DNA from: Pseudisothecium myosuroides
Lineage: Eukaryota; Streptophyta; Bryopsida; Hypnales; Lembophyllaceae
Assembly: GCA_951799445.1 (NCBI GenBank)
Contig: OX637296.1
Location: forward strand, 16,616,001-16,680,000
DNA length: 64,000 nucleotides
Direction: 5' to 3'
The notes beneath the pieces were generated by a model that had not been told where the DNA came from, searched no databases, and saw nothing but the letters and a program-made list of their open reading frames with translations. Of this stretch, positions 35,530-46,797 are shown piece by piece; positions within the stretch are counted from its first letter, which is position 1; each line of letters begins with the position of its first letter. Position numbers and translations under genes: made by a program.

Positions 35530-36455
35530 TTAACCCCTAAAGGTTTTTGACTATGTTTTCACCAAAATCGCTCCAAAACTACCATTTCTAATACAAGTAC
35601 CAAATTTTAGGAAAAAAACATTTTTGAACACATGTAACCATAAGATCTTGTAGTACATTGGTTGAAGAAGATGTGGAAAAAATTTCAGAATTTTCCACCG
35701 TGTGGATTGCAAGATATTAGTGTTTCAATTGACAAAACCCATTTTTTTGTCCTTGCTGAAAAATGAGCAGCTGCCCTTCACAAGGTCATATTTGTACGAA
35801 AAAATGTCCAAATTGGTGGTTATCCTTTGGATTCATTCTTCAAGGCAAGTTGGCTACATGCTTGAAAAATTTCAGATCATTTGGGATTGTACAACATATA
35901 GGAAAAAATAGTAAGTAGAAAGAGGTAGAGAATGACTCAAAATACTAAATTGTCAATTGAAAAATGCCAATCCCAACGGTTGTAATGTAGTATAAACAAT
36001 CTACATCCTATGATTTTATTTTTTTTCAAAAATATTGAAAATTGAGTTAAATAAAGGACTTCAAAGTTTATTTTAGAGTAGACATTCCATAACTATCCTC
36101 AAACTAAAACTCTTCATAACTTTCATTTCATTACTCCAAATGGAATGATTCAAAACTTTCCATGTATATATAAATCTATAGAACCAATTTCAAATTTTTA
36201 TTTTTCAAAAAAGTGATTTTTAAAGAATTTTTTTGAGCTGCCCAGGCTACCTGCCGATTGTGGAAAATTACATATCATGCAATAACTTTTTAACCATGTA
36301 GTCAAAAGTTATGAAAATTGTTGAACCTTGAAGCTACACCTTGGGCACATCTTGTGTGAAAATTTCAAAGAAAAATAATAAAATTTCCATTCGTAGTGAG
36401 CTACCCAAAATTGCTATGTTGCCAAAAAAATGGTGTTTGGTCCTTTAGGGGTTAA
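35530..36455. mobile_element. TTAA piggyBac-like MITE (PB3)
   Basis: TTAA at 35530-35533 and 36452-36455 encloses an element beginning CCCCTAAAGGTTTTTG and ending TTTGGTCCTTTAGGGG. The homologous unoccupied site (TTTGAATTCATAAAAATGC) is at about 33048-33066. It is the reverse-oriented homologue of PB5. Non-coding. Confidence 0.88.
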
Positions 36456-37300
36456 TATAACTGCTCTGTGTACTATTCAGTGATAGGCCATCGATTACTT
36501 GTAGATGGTCCACCAAAGGGCTGAAATGTTTGAAAAAGTGTTGGTCTGGTCATTGTGCCAACCACGGCATAAGTAATAGCCTTTGCAGACTTTTGCTAAT
36601 CATGAATTCATAATGCTATGTTTTCAAATACCACTAACTTTAGCGATGCTTCTTCCAAGAATAACTTATTGGTAGGAAAATGTGAATATTGTAGTGTTCA
36701 ATTTGAGATTTTTGCACATTTAGCATTGGGTGCTTTCAGCAACATGGTCTGTTTATGAAGAGCGCAGTGGGAATGGGAGGACCTCTGGACTCTAACATGC
36801 TTTTTCTCAGTCTTGGTGAGTATCTCGCCCCCTAAGTGCCCAAAGCAACCTTTTTTGAGCTTCTTAGAATTTGTTCTAAATTGAACAAAAAGTTAACATT
36901 TTGATAAGTTTTTATCAATTTTTTAAAATTGTATCCACAACAAATCCTTGTTTGGTGCCCCTGTTCCACGCGTTAGCTGTGGGGTTGCTTTTAGACTAAT
37001 TTCTCTATCTCAAATCAGTGTAAAGAAAGGCCAACAATATGTGACGAATCTTAGCCGTTAGAAGGTAGTCATGCATCTAGTTTATAATTGGGTTTACAAC
37101 CCTGGCTTCCATATTGTGCGGCCCAGCACCTCGTGTTTCAAATTCCGAGCCATCCAGGCTAGTAGAGGCTAGAAGCTCAGGTGGTATCTAATTAAAAAAC
37201 TCAATAAATGACTGAATGGTTTACTAGATTTTGTTTATTCAGAATAAACAAGAGTATCCTCGATCATTAGGCTTTGCACCGATGTCATTTAGGTTGCTTA
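36456..37300. repeat. Segmental repeat with a truncated TTAA element
   Basis: 36470-36830 duplicates 33070-33390. At about 36833-36950, CCCCCTAAGTGCCCAAAGC and the following bases are the left part of a PB8-type element, truncated. 37200-37300 is repeated at 39590-39665. Confidence 0.6.
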
Positions 37301-38820
37301 AGGGACGTTCCCACCTAGCTTTACATAGGAATTGCAGTTAAATTGTAAGAGCGCAATGAAATCCAGACAAAAGTGAGTTCACACTGTGACCAAATGTGAA
37401 GGCAATAAGCATGTGATGACGTACGTGTTGTGGAGAAGGGCGTTCCCACTGACATAGTTTTATGTGAAGTGAAGTGGATATTACGAAGTTTTTGCAAAAG
37501 GCGTTTCCACTAGCTTTGTCAATAGCTTTGCAAGCATTGGTGGGGGCCTTCAACGTTGCAAGAGTTTTTTGCTGTTGAGTGTCCACAAATCAAGAAAGCT
37601 CTTTGCTTAACCCCTAAAGGACCGTTGTCTGTTCAGGGGAAAAATGCATTTTTGGGCAAGTACCTACGGGCTGAAATTTTCTTTTGATTTTTTGAAACTT
37701 TTTTTGAAGATAGAAAATCTGACTAGCTTTGTGGGAATATAATTTTTTTCACAACCGGTGTCTGGGAAAAAAAGTTATGACCAAATAAGCTCAAAACTGG
37801 GGATGGCGGGCAGCCCGGTTAGCAAAAAAAAATGGACAAAAATTTGAATTATTTCTTTGAGTTATATATTTTCTAATAGATTATATTTTTGTCTATCTGG
37901 AAAGCTTTGACTCATTTCATTTGGATTTGTTATGAGAAAGTTATGGATATTCTTGTTTTTTGGGCAGTTAGAGCATCTTCTTGAAAAAAAAAAACTTGTA
38001 GGATTCATTTCTGAATGCAATTTTTCAAATTTTTCAATTTCTTTTTTTTGCATGGTGTAATTTACTTGCTAGAACAATCTCACCATTGGAATTAGTGTAT
38101 TTTCATTCCATCTAAAATATATGAATATTTTAGATTTTCCTTCTATCTTGTACCTACTTCTACTTAACAATTTCTTTAAGAATGATAATTAAGTTTTTTT
38201 GAATTTTTTTTTCCTAGACTCTCAATTCAATTCTCTACTATAAAGATTTAAAGCTCAAAACGCTGTAGTGCAAAAATTTTAAGTTGAAAATGTTTAAAAT
38301 CAAAAAATCTAGCCCCGCAATGTGCTGGAAAACTTGGTTTTTTCCCTTTAAATGCTGATTTCTTGCAATTTGTGCAGTCAAAAATTTTGAAGTTTTTTCA
38401 ATACATTCTCATATTAGTTAGGTGTAAGATCCTATGGTTAGATGTTCAAAAAAAGCATTTTTCAAAATTTTTTACTCTTTGCTATAGAAATGGCAGTTTT
38501 GAGTGTTTTTTGGCAGAAAAAAGGCATTGGGTCTTCAGGGGTTAAGGGCACCCCCGGTCCACCCTGTAATTAAGAGCACAATTATAATTTCAAAATCTAC
38601 TTCCACAAAGATTCACTACTTCTACTTGACGGCTATTTCCATAGTAGTGGGCTTGGAGCACTAACGCAGTAAATACTTGTAATAATGGTCTTACCGGTCC
38701 GCCACCTCAGACGCCAGCTTGGTTTGGTGTTTACGTATGCACGCTGGTGGGAACGCCTTCCTTTTCTTACAGCTTTCCTCCTCAAACATTGCCCCACTAA
38801 AACCAGGTGGGAACGTCCCT
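37301..38820. mobile_element. PIF/Harbinger-like element, TIR AGGGACGTTCCCACC (H1)
   Basis: TTA at 37298-37300 and at 38821-38823 flank the element. Termini AGGGACGTTCCCACC and GGTGGGAACGTCCCT are perfect inverse matches. The 3-bp TTA duplication fits PIF/Harbinger. Further copies of the GGGAACG / GCGTTCCC word lie inside (near 37436 and 38749). PB4 is nested in it. No transposase is visible. Confidence 0.8.
37607..38545. mobile_element. TTAA piggyBac-like MITE (PB4)
   Basis: TTAA at 37607-37610 and 38542-38545. Termini CCCCTAAAGGACCGTTG and GGGTCTTCAGGGG. It is inserted in H1. The interior is closely related to PB6 and, in reverse, to PB2. Confidence 0.87.
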
Positions 38821-39665
38821 TTAGTTGGTTATTAAGCTACCTTAAATACCACATTATTTAAGTTCCATCATAGCTATACGAAGCTATAACAGGATAATTT
38901 GAAAACATGTTCTCATAGGATCGAGATGAAAATAAATTGCCTAGATGGAAAAATGAATATCCATTCTTAAACAAGGGAAAAATATGGGAATTACATCACA
39001 TTCAGTAGCATTATGTACAATAGTAGAAAATAGGGTCAAAAGTTGACCAGTGAAAAAATGACTAGTGACTGAGGAGTGACTGAGTTTCGCTTGTGACTAG
39101 TAAGGTAAACCAACCTATCATGGTCGAATGACCCATGACAGACATTTAAGGAATGACCCCATGATGGTTATTCTCAGTTTATGAGATTTTAAACCACAAT
39201 CAATGCCTTACCTGACACTAATGGATTAATTAGTAACCTCATTAGGAACACCCAACTATTTCAGTGTAAATCAATGTAGGAAGTGACTTTTTAAGACCTT
39301 TCACTTTAAAAAATATTTTGACTGCTTTAGAAGAGTAAGTTGAGCATTATGGATATAGTTGCATGTTGGTTTTGGGGTAGTCTACAGACTCTTTTGGGCT
39401 GAACACTTCAAAAAATTATAGCTAATTCATACTTTGTTGAAAAAATATAATTTCAATTGCTCTTGCCATTTCTCACACTTGTCTATATGTGGGGAAAAAA
39501 TTTAAAAAATTCAGCCATGGCATGAGGGCAAACTAGCAATTTGACCATGATGGGCTATTTTACCTTATACTGTATATCCGCATGCACACAAGATTTTATT
39601 GATTGAGAATCAATAAGAGTATCCTCGATCATTAGGCTTTGTATTGATGTCATTTAGGTTGCTTA
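38821..39665. repeat. Segmental repeat, copy of 40924-41130
   Basis: 38824-39010 is nearly the same as 40927-41115, and 39590-39665 matches 37250-37300. The middle is AT-rich with no gene. Confidence 0.65.
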
Positions 39666-40923
39666 GAGCATCGCCACCGCAGACTCACGTGCACCTTTGG
39701 TGAGTGGCTTTGACGAGTGGGGTTTTAGTCTTCTTCCTCTGCCCCACAATTGACGCGTCAAGGAGGGGCATCAAGCAGGGTATTCAATGTTGATAGTTTT
39801 ATGGGTGAAAATTAAACTAAGAGAATTTCAATTTCAAATCATTGAGAAGTATCTTGCATTCCTTGAAGCCCTTTCAAATTTATTTTGAGTATTTGGAATA
39901 GAAGAGAAGCTCCCTGTATATACATGGGGGGGGGAAGAGGTAGAACAAACAATGTGGAATAAATAAATTAGATTTAGTAAGAGCTCAACCACTCATAGTT
40001 AATTCAAAGTAGGAATTGTGTTAAAACTAAAATTTCAAACCTCATTTAAGCATAGTAAAATAACTTTTTCCAAAAAAATTTGAACTAAAAAAAGTTGCTG
40101 AATGAAGTTAAATTTCATCTCCAAAAATCCGTTTGAGATTTTGAATCTCCAATCAAAAATTATAGACAAATTTCAAAGAGAGTGTTTGAAAATGTCAAAA
40201 ATAATTCTCTTCCAACCTCACTTTGAAATTTGTCCATAACTTTTGATTGGAGACTCAAAATCTCAAACGGATTTTTGAAGATGAAATTTAACTTCATTCA
40301 CTAACTTTTTTTAGTTCAAATTTTTTTGGAAAAAGTTATTTTACTATGCCTAAATGAGGTTTGAAATTTTAATTTTAACACAATTCCTACTTTTGAATTA
40401 ACTATGAGTGGTTGAGCTCTTACTACATTTGATTTACTTATCCCACATTGTTTCTTCTACCTCTTACCACCCCATGTGTATATAGACAGCTTCCCTTCTT
40501 ACTTTCCTCTCATCATAATTGAAAAAGCTTTTCTCTCTATTTTCAAGAGACAAATAAAGGAAACTTTATTGTAGTTGGAAAATGTATTTCGTTTTCAATA
40601 TTTTTGACACATGGAAAGAAAATCTTTACTAAGGTTAAAATTACTTGTGAGAGAATTTGAGGTCAGGTGAGGTTGGTGCCTCGAAGACCAGTGAAAAGGA
40701 TAGTCAGTGCCTTGAAGTTGGATTGGAAAAGGCAGTGAAAACCTTTTGGCAGGCCACACACAAGTGGTACTATTTGCCAATGCCATCCTCAAATTTGAGC
40801 GTGGCCCTTGGCGTGGCCGGTCATTTTTCCACACTTGGCGGGCTTGCCGTAGGGAAGGAAACCAGCCCGACCACACTCCTTGCCCGTGTTCAGTGCCCTT
40901 GACGTGTAGCTGTGCGGATGCTC
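39666..40923. mobile_element. PIF/Harbinger-like element, TIR GAGCATC (H2), with a foldback core
   Basis: TTA at 39663-39665 and 40924-40926 flank the element. Termini GAGCATCGCCACC and the inverse of GAGCATCCGCAC are related to H3. Inside, arms at about 39893-40183 and 40214-40500 are long imperfect inverted repeats, separated by about 30 bp. No transposase is seen; a 93-codon minus frame at 40595-40876 has no domain. Confidence 0.7.
39893..40500. repeat. Long inverted repeat (foldback) inside H2
   Basis: Each arm is about 290 bp. The inverse match includes TTTTGATTGGAGACTCAAAA on the right against its counterpart on the left, and CCACTCATAG against CTATGAGTGG. Transcription would give a long hairpin RNA. 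Confidence 0.85.
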
Positions 40924-41817
40924 TTAGTTTGTTATTAAGCTACCTTAAATTCTACATTATTTAAGTTCCATCACAACTATATAAAGCTATAACAGCATAA
41001 TTTGAAAACGTGTTCTCATAGGATCGAGATCAAAATAAATTGCCTAAGTAGACAAATGAATATCCATTCTTAAACAAGGAAAAATTACGGGAATTACATA
41101 ACATTCAATAGCATTATGTAGCAGTGCCCTAGTTCTACAATGTTGGGTGTGGAATATCAACACCCAACAGCCTCTGCATTTCCCACCTGTCAATAGTTAT
41201 TGATGAAGGATTGTTGGATGTAGAGTATTGCACACCCAACATTGTAGAGCCAAGGGAATGCTGGATAATGCTATTGAATGTTATGTATATTGGACATATT
41301 AGAATTTTATATCCCATACAAATGATTATTCCTTTATTTTTTCTTGGAAAAAATTAAAGCAAAAAATAAATATTGTCAAAAAAATATAGAATAAACTTAT
41401 TTAAATGGTTTTAAGTCACAATTTTTTTTTATCAAAAATTAGGAATAATTTTCTAATTATTGTCAAAAATCCCTCCTAGTATTGGAACATAGGGATGAGA
41501 GCTAGAAAAAAATATAAAAAATGATGCAATGTTCTCAAATACCTCTAACTTTATTGATTGATGCTTCTACCGAGAATAACTTATTGGTAGGAAAAAGTGA
41601 ATATTGTAGTGTTCAATTTGAGATTTTTACACATTTAGCAGTGGATGTTTTCAGCAACGTGAGTTGTTTGTGAAGAGCACAATGGAAATGCGGGAGGCAA
41701 AACCAAAGCCTTAGTCTTCTCCTTTGACCCTAAACCCTAAACCTTCTACTTTCTATTCTTGAATGCCATCTATGCTAGTTCAGCTTGCACCCATTGTTTA
41801 TCACTTTTGAAGAAAGC
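40924..41817. repeat. Segmental repeats with a small palindrome
   Basis: 40927-41115 duplicates 38824-39010. 41096-41287 is a palindrome (ACAATGTTGGGTGTG against CACACCCAACATTGT, with ATAACATTCAATAGC further out). 41520-41790 duplicates the 33210-33490 LEA2 flank, then jumps to sequence matching the CHL1 3' flank, the LEA2 gene being absent. Confidence 0.65.
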
Positions 41818-41823
41818 TGCCCA

Positions 41824-42570
41824 TGTTTAGTAGTACTTCGTGGCCTAACCGTAAACTAGAGGAGACACTAAGGTAGGGGGCTGTAAAAGCGACCCTTTAC
41901 CAGCTGATTTGCATTTGGGGGGAAGCTAAACTCCTTAAAAACAATTTTCAGTAAATTTTCGTGGTAAGAAAAATGGAATTGGCATCTAAATCAAGTCGTT
42001 TCATATTTTTTGGACATTCATGGAATTAGTTATGAATTTTTGAAGTTGAAAACACAGTGGTTTCTAAAAGTGACCCCCTCCTGAAATGTACACTTCAGAT
42101 ACATGTTAGAGGCAAAATCTACCAGATCGCTTTTAGAGACAGGTCGCTTTTAGAGACAGGTCGCTTTTACAGCCCCCTACCTTATGGGAGGCTTTCACAG
42201 ACCATGCTTGGATTGCCTGGATGAAAGCCTCCAAGTTATGTGAGACTTATCCGAACAAGGTGGACGTCTTCTTGCACCGTTACGATAACACATGGTTACA
42301 GACAGGTTTTCTTGGGACCAGAAACCGAATGCAGACCAGTTGGAACATGAAGCTCCCTGTGATGGGCTCCTTCACCTAAGGTGGTGCAGTCCTTGTGTGC
42401 TCTGTTCTGTTTCTGCTTAGTGTTTTGGCCCCTTTGGCTTGTAAAAAGTAAAATGGTCATTGCTGATGAAAATTAAAAAAGTCTTGCCGAGGCTTGTCCT
42501 CTGGTTCTAATGTACTGTTCCTATTTATTCAATGGGAATTTTCTGTTTGTTTCAAAAAAAAAAGAAAAAT
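41824..42570 (+). pseudogene. Retroposed coding fragment with poly(A) tail, split by TA3
   Basis: Between TGCCCC (41818-41823) and TGCCCG (42571-42576), a likely 6-bp target duplication, lies a sequence ending in an A-rich tail (42554-42569). The homologous CHL1 3' flank (near 31287) is unoccupied. When TA3 and one TA are taken out, an open frame runs from ATG 41824 to TAA 42377-42379, 80 codons, with words such as FTDHAWIAWMKASKLCETYP and DVFLHRYDNTWLQT. I do not recognise the protein. It looks like the 3' end of a transcript, either a 5'-truncated LINE or a processed mRNA. Confidence 0.6.
41872..42182. mobile_element. TA-duplicating MITE (TA3)
   Basis: It is flanked by TA (41870-41871 and 42183-42184). 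Termini AGGTAGGGGGCTGTAAAAGC and GCTTTTACAGCCCCCTACCT are perfect inverse repeats of at least 20 bp. Near its right end TCGCTTTTAGAGACAGG is tandemly repeated. The interior matches TA7 (51782-52083). Confidence 0.88.
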
Positions 42571-42615
42571 TGCCCGTGAATGACTTCATGATGCAATTAC
42601 AGATGCGGAGCATGA

Positions 42616-44502
42616 TTAACCCCTAAAGGACTAACATGCCTTTTTAGGCAACATAGAAATTTTGGGCAGGTACGTGTGACTGGAGATTTGCATATTTTGG
42701 GCTGAAATTGTTATAGAAGGTGGGGACGAGGAATATCTTTCATGTGCACAAAATTTCATGACATTTGGAAATACGAGTCAAAAGTTATGGCAGAAAATGT
42801 TGTTTGTTGGTCAACTTGGGCAATCCGGGCAGATAAAAAAAAATCATTTTTTTCAAAAATAAAAACTTGAAATTGTTTTATTAGAACTATCTATACCTGG
42901 AAAGCTTTGAATCATTCCATTTTGATCAATGAGTCAAATGTTATGAGGATTTTTAGTTTGCGGGCAGTTATAGATTGTCTACTCAAAAATAAACTTTGAC
43001 GTTGTTTATTTCACTCAATTTTCAATATTTTTCAAAAAAAATAAAATTATAGGATGTAGATTGTTTATTACAACATTACAACCATTGGGATTGACATTTT
43101 TCAATTCCATAATTAATTTCCTAACAATTTTGTGTTTTGAACTATTCTCTACTTTTTTCTACTTACTATTTTTTTCCTATATGTTGTACAATTCCAAATG
43201 ATTTGAAAATTTTCAAGCATGTAGCCAACTTGCCCTTAACCCCTAAAGGACCATTGTCCCTTCGGGGGATAAATGGGATTTCGGGCATGAACCTACGGAT
43301 GCACAAATGCACAACATTTTCTGAAACTTTTAGTGAAGGTGGGGAATCAAGAGAGCTACAGTACTTGGGGATATAATTTTTTTCCTTGTTTGGAGCTTTG
43401 AGCGAGAAGTTATGGGCATTTTTTGACCAAGTGGGGGAGGAGGGGCAGATCGGGCAAGGTCTGTGGCCACTGGGAGACCGTTGACTGACATCAGAGCACT
43501 CCCTTACGGGCAAGAGGTCAGGTGGGAGGAGGAGGGCCAGAATCCCAACCCCGTCCTGACATGAGGGACCCGGCCTGCACATGGCCGGCCCCCCATTTTG
43601 AACTTGCCCCATTTGAATTTCAGCCCTTTCTCTATTTGGATTTTTTTGAGCTCTTAAATTACTTTTTTTTTGGAATTTTTTTTCCATTCTTGTAAAAAAA
43701 TGACATCTCTTTCACCGTTCAGATTTGACTAATTTGAATTTATGAAATGTACATAATGCTTGCAATATCACCTAATGTATACGGAACTTTCAGCAGCTTC
43801 TCACATTGCAAGAATTTTTCCGGTATGTTGTACTACTCCAATTTGTTTGAAAATTGTTCCACACATATCCAACATGATCTCCTACATGGAGGAATTAAAG
43901 CTCAACTTTGTGTAGAGCAAATTTTTTCCTATAGTAGTGGTCAAAGTCAGCTGAAATTGTAGGGCAGGGTTCAAAAAAAACTTTTCTTTCAACTTCAAAT
44001 GCTCATATCTTCCAATCTGTACGGTCAAACTTGATGAAATTTTCACCACATCATCTCAAAAAAGTAAAGTACAAGATCCTATGGTCAGATTTCAAAAAAA
44101 AAGTTTTATTTTTGTTTCTTGATTGAATGCAGTAGAAATGGCAGTTTTGACTGCTTTTTGGCAGAAAAATGACCTTGGTCCTTCAGGGGTTAAGAATGAA
44201 TCCAAAGAAGAACGACCAATTTGGAAATTTTTTCATAATAATATGACCTTGTGAAGTGCAACTGCCCGATTTTTCGCAGGGCCAAAAAAAGGACTTTTGC
44301 CACTTCAAACGCTAATATATTCCAATCTACACGATGGAAATTTCTGAAATTTTTTCCACATATTCACAAATCAGAGTACTACAAGATCCTATGGTTACAT
44401 GTGTCCAAAAATGATATTTTTCAAAATTTTGGTACTTGTACTAGAAATGGCAGTTTTGGAGCATTTTTGGTGATAACATAGTCAAGGAACTTTAGAGGTT
44501 AA
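42616..44502. mobile_element. TTAA piggyBac-like MITE (PB5), interrupted by PB6
   Basis: TTAA at 42616-42619 and 44499-44502. Termini CCCCTAAAGGACTAACATG and GGAACTTTAGAGG. Both halves match the reverse complement of PB3. It sits exactly at the left end of TA4: the TTAA it used was made by the flank, the TA duplication and the first A of TA4. Confidence 0.85.
43236..44193. mobile_element. TTAA piggyBac-like MITE (PB6), nested in PB5
   Basis: TTAA at 43236-43239 and 44190-44193. Termini CCCCTAAAGGACCATTG and TTGGTCCTTCAGGGG. The uninterrupted PB3 shows the unoccupied site (CTTGCC TTGA AGAATG in its complement). A GC-rich stretch at about 43430-43600 is not found in its relative PB4. A 173-codon minus-strand frame starting in that block has no domain. 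Confidence 0.88.
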
Positions 44503-44898
44503 GGTAGTATGCTCTAAAAGCAACCATTTAAGGTCTGGTCTGCCTTTTTCATAGGTTTTCATGAGTAGAAATATTTTTGGTTCATTTTTCAGAGAAAGAA
44601 AAATGGATGCAGAACGTAACACAAGTGGTTTGATATTTTTTGAATTACTAATGAATTTTTTTTTTAAAATGTTATAGGCACCTATTTGTGACCCTAGGTC
44701 TTCCAAAATCTGACCACTTGCAACTTCTAAAGTGATTTGAGTAATGAAGGCCAATGATTGGCTCTTGTAATAAATAATGCTTTTCTCTCAATTCTCTCAA
44801 TGGTTTGAGAGGTCCACATAAGGACTACCTAATGTGCATTTCAAACCTAAATATAGGGTCGATTTGAAGAGGTTGCTTGCTTTTAGAGCAGACTACCT
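44502..44898. mobile_element. TA-duplicating MITE (TA4)
   Basis: Termini AGGTAGTATGCTCTAAAAGC and GCTTTTAGAGCAGACTACCT; TA at 44500-44501 and 44899-44900. The homologous CHL1 flank (GCATGATTACTGATCC near 31330) is unoccupied. Confidence 0.82.
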
Positions 44899-44951
44899 TA
44901 CGGATCCGAACTTGTGCATTGAAATCCATCTTCATGTTTTACTCAAGCCTA

Positions 44952-46334
44952 CGGTAGAAACACACAAAACCATCAATATTAACTTCTAGAAGCCCAAGGC
45001 CTTTTTGGCTTCAAATACATGATTGCTTTTGAAGTGTTATAGATCCAAATGTCACTAAGTTATAGAGATCTCAATCGTACAATCTTGTAGTGTGCATGTT
45101 GTAGATGACGTAAATCAAATTTGGAGTCATTTGGCCACATAAATTGCAAGATTATAATGTTTTAATGTTAAAATAGGGTTCTGAAATTTTCCTAGCAACA
45201 CATTTGGTGGTGAAATTTGATTTCTAAATCTACTCAAATGAAAAAAAATTTAACATCAAAGTGACTGAAAACCAATATACAAACGTATTGGTAAAAAAAC
45301 CTAGCATGTAATCGACTCGTTGTGTTTGCAAAATGACTTTGAAATGTCAAAAAATAGCATGAAAAGTTGCAGAAAACACATCTAAGGTTGAACCTCCTAC
45401 TAAAATGCTTCTCAGTCACTCATAACTTCTAGGATAGATATAAAATTTTAGCCATGCAAACTAGACTAGTACGTGCAACTTTTCCAAAAAAATTATTGAA
45501 AATGGACATTGTATGAAGAAGAAACAAGCCGCCGAAGTTCACTATAATCTAGACTCGAATCTAGAAATGTCAAGGATTTGAACTTTGAATTGCTCCCACA
45601 CATTCAAAACAACTTGGATTGACATGAAAATTTTACCACCATAATTAGACTTCAAGGGGAACATAACCCAACAAGTTTTTTTTTATTGAAAACTAACATG
45701 ATTGGATGAAGGAGATACAGGCTTCCAAAGTTGTAGCCATCATATGCAGTTTGGTGAACTCAAATTGAGCTTGTGAACTTTGATTGGCTTCAAAAAATCA
45801 GTATATCTTGGATTGATCTGAAAATTTCACTTCACAAACTAAAAAAGAGAATACAAATTTTCCGACAAATTTTATTGAATTCAAACATTGGATGCAAAAG
45901 TTACAGTACTTTGAATTGGACTTGAAACTATGTGAGGACACTTTTGGGCCCTTGGAGCGTTTAGGGGTTAAGGAATTGAGCATAGTTGGACGCAATTTTT
46001 TCTAAAAATAATATATTCACAGTATTAGCAAGTGAAAATCATGAATATTCCAAAAATAATTAGATTTTTCAGATGTGGTATATAATTTCTATGATTTTTC
46101 AAAGTGTCGACTCCCTAGACCACTGAAATTGTCACATAGGTGGACCTTGAATTGAAATCTGCAGAAATCAACAATCAACAATCAACAAATCAGAATTATG
46201 TATGTGTCCTTCAAATTCATTAGCAAAACAAAGTTACGCATTTATTGGACACATTAACAAATATCTAGGGACACATTCAGTGATACTCTAGGATATACAA
46301 ATAGAAACTCGGACCCTTTTGGATGTTTCTACCT
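44952..46334. mobile_element. TA-duplicating element (TA5), carrying PB7
   Basis: Termini CGGTAGAAAC and GTTTCTACCT, with TA at 44950-44951 and 46335-46336. On both sides lies a copy of the same 55-bp CHL1-flank sequence. Non-coding; nearly 1 kb of it is PB7. Confidence 0.65.
44979..45971. mobile_element. TTAA piggyBac-like element (PB7)
   Basis: TTAA at 44979-44982 and 45968-45971. Left terminus ACTTCTAGAAGCCCAAGG, right terminus the inverse of CCCCTAAACGCTCCAAGG. The left end has drifted. Its interior differs from PB2/PB4, so it is another subfamily. Confidence 0.7.
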
Positions 46335-46386
46335 TACTGATCTGAACTTGTGCACTGAAACCCATCTTCAATTTTTTCACAAGCCT

Positions 46387-46797
46387 AAGGTAGAAGGCTC
46401 GAGAACAGTTCGGGCATTAAGAATGGACCCTATAAATGCTTGTGAAATGGACATGAGTTGGTTCTGAAATTGACTACTATAGTCATTGAATGAACCAAGG
46501 AAAAAAAACTTATTAATTGCAAAAGCCAATCACTCTCTTTGCTTTCCCCATTTTTATTTAGAATTGCAAGTGAACCATTTATAAAAGACCTAGGGTCACA
46601 AATAGGGACCTATGACCCAACTTGTTTGAAAATTCATAAGTAATTCAAAAATGCTCGGAAAAATACGAAACGACTTGGGTTAGATTCCTCATCAACTTCT
46701 CTATGTCTGAAAAATGAGCTAAAAATATTCCCGTCCAAGGAAATACATGAAAAAGGCGGACCAGCCCTTAGATGGTCGGTTTAAGAGCCTCCTACCT
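46387..46797. mobile_element. TA-duplicating MITE (TA6)
   Basis: Termini AGGTAGAAGGCTCG and the inverse GAGCCTCCTACCT; TA at 46385-46386 and 46798-46799. The unoccupied site CACAAGCTTAATTC lies at about 31378-31391 in the CHL1 3' flank and fits a TA duplication. Confidence 0.82.

Noticed and set aside
41730..41752. Interstitial telomere (CCCTAAACCCTAAA)
   Set aside because: Only two units; also present once near 11880 in the LEA2 flank duplicate. Chance or promoter motif.
43166..43687. 173-codon minus-strand frame in PB6
   Set aside because: It crosses the TTAA border of the MITE and lies mainly in the GC-rich block; no protein family is recognisable.
44251..44481. Small open frames within the TTAA elements (also 35702, 38363, 14506)
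   Set aside because: They follow repeated AT-rich non-coding sequence and are not conserved as proteins between copies; none resembles a transposase.
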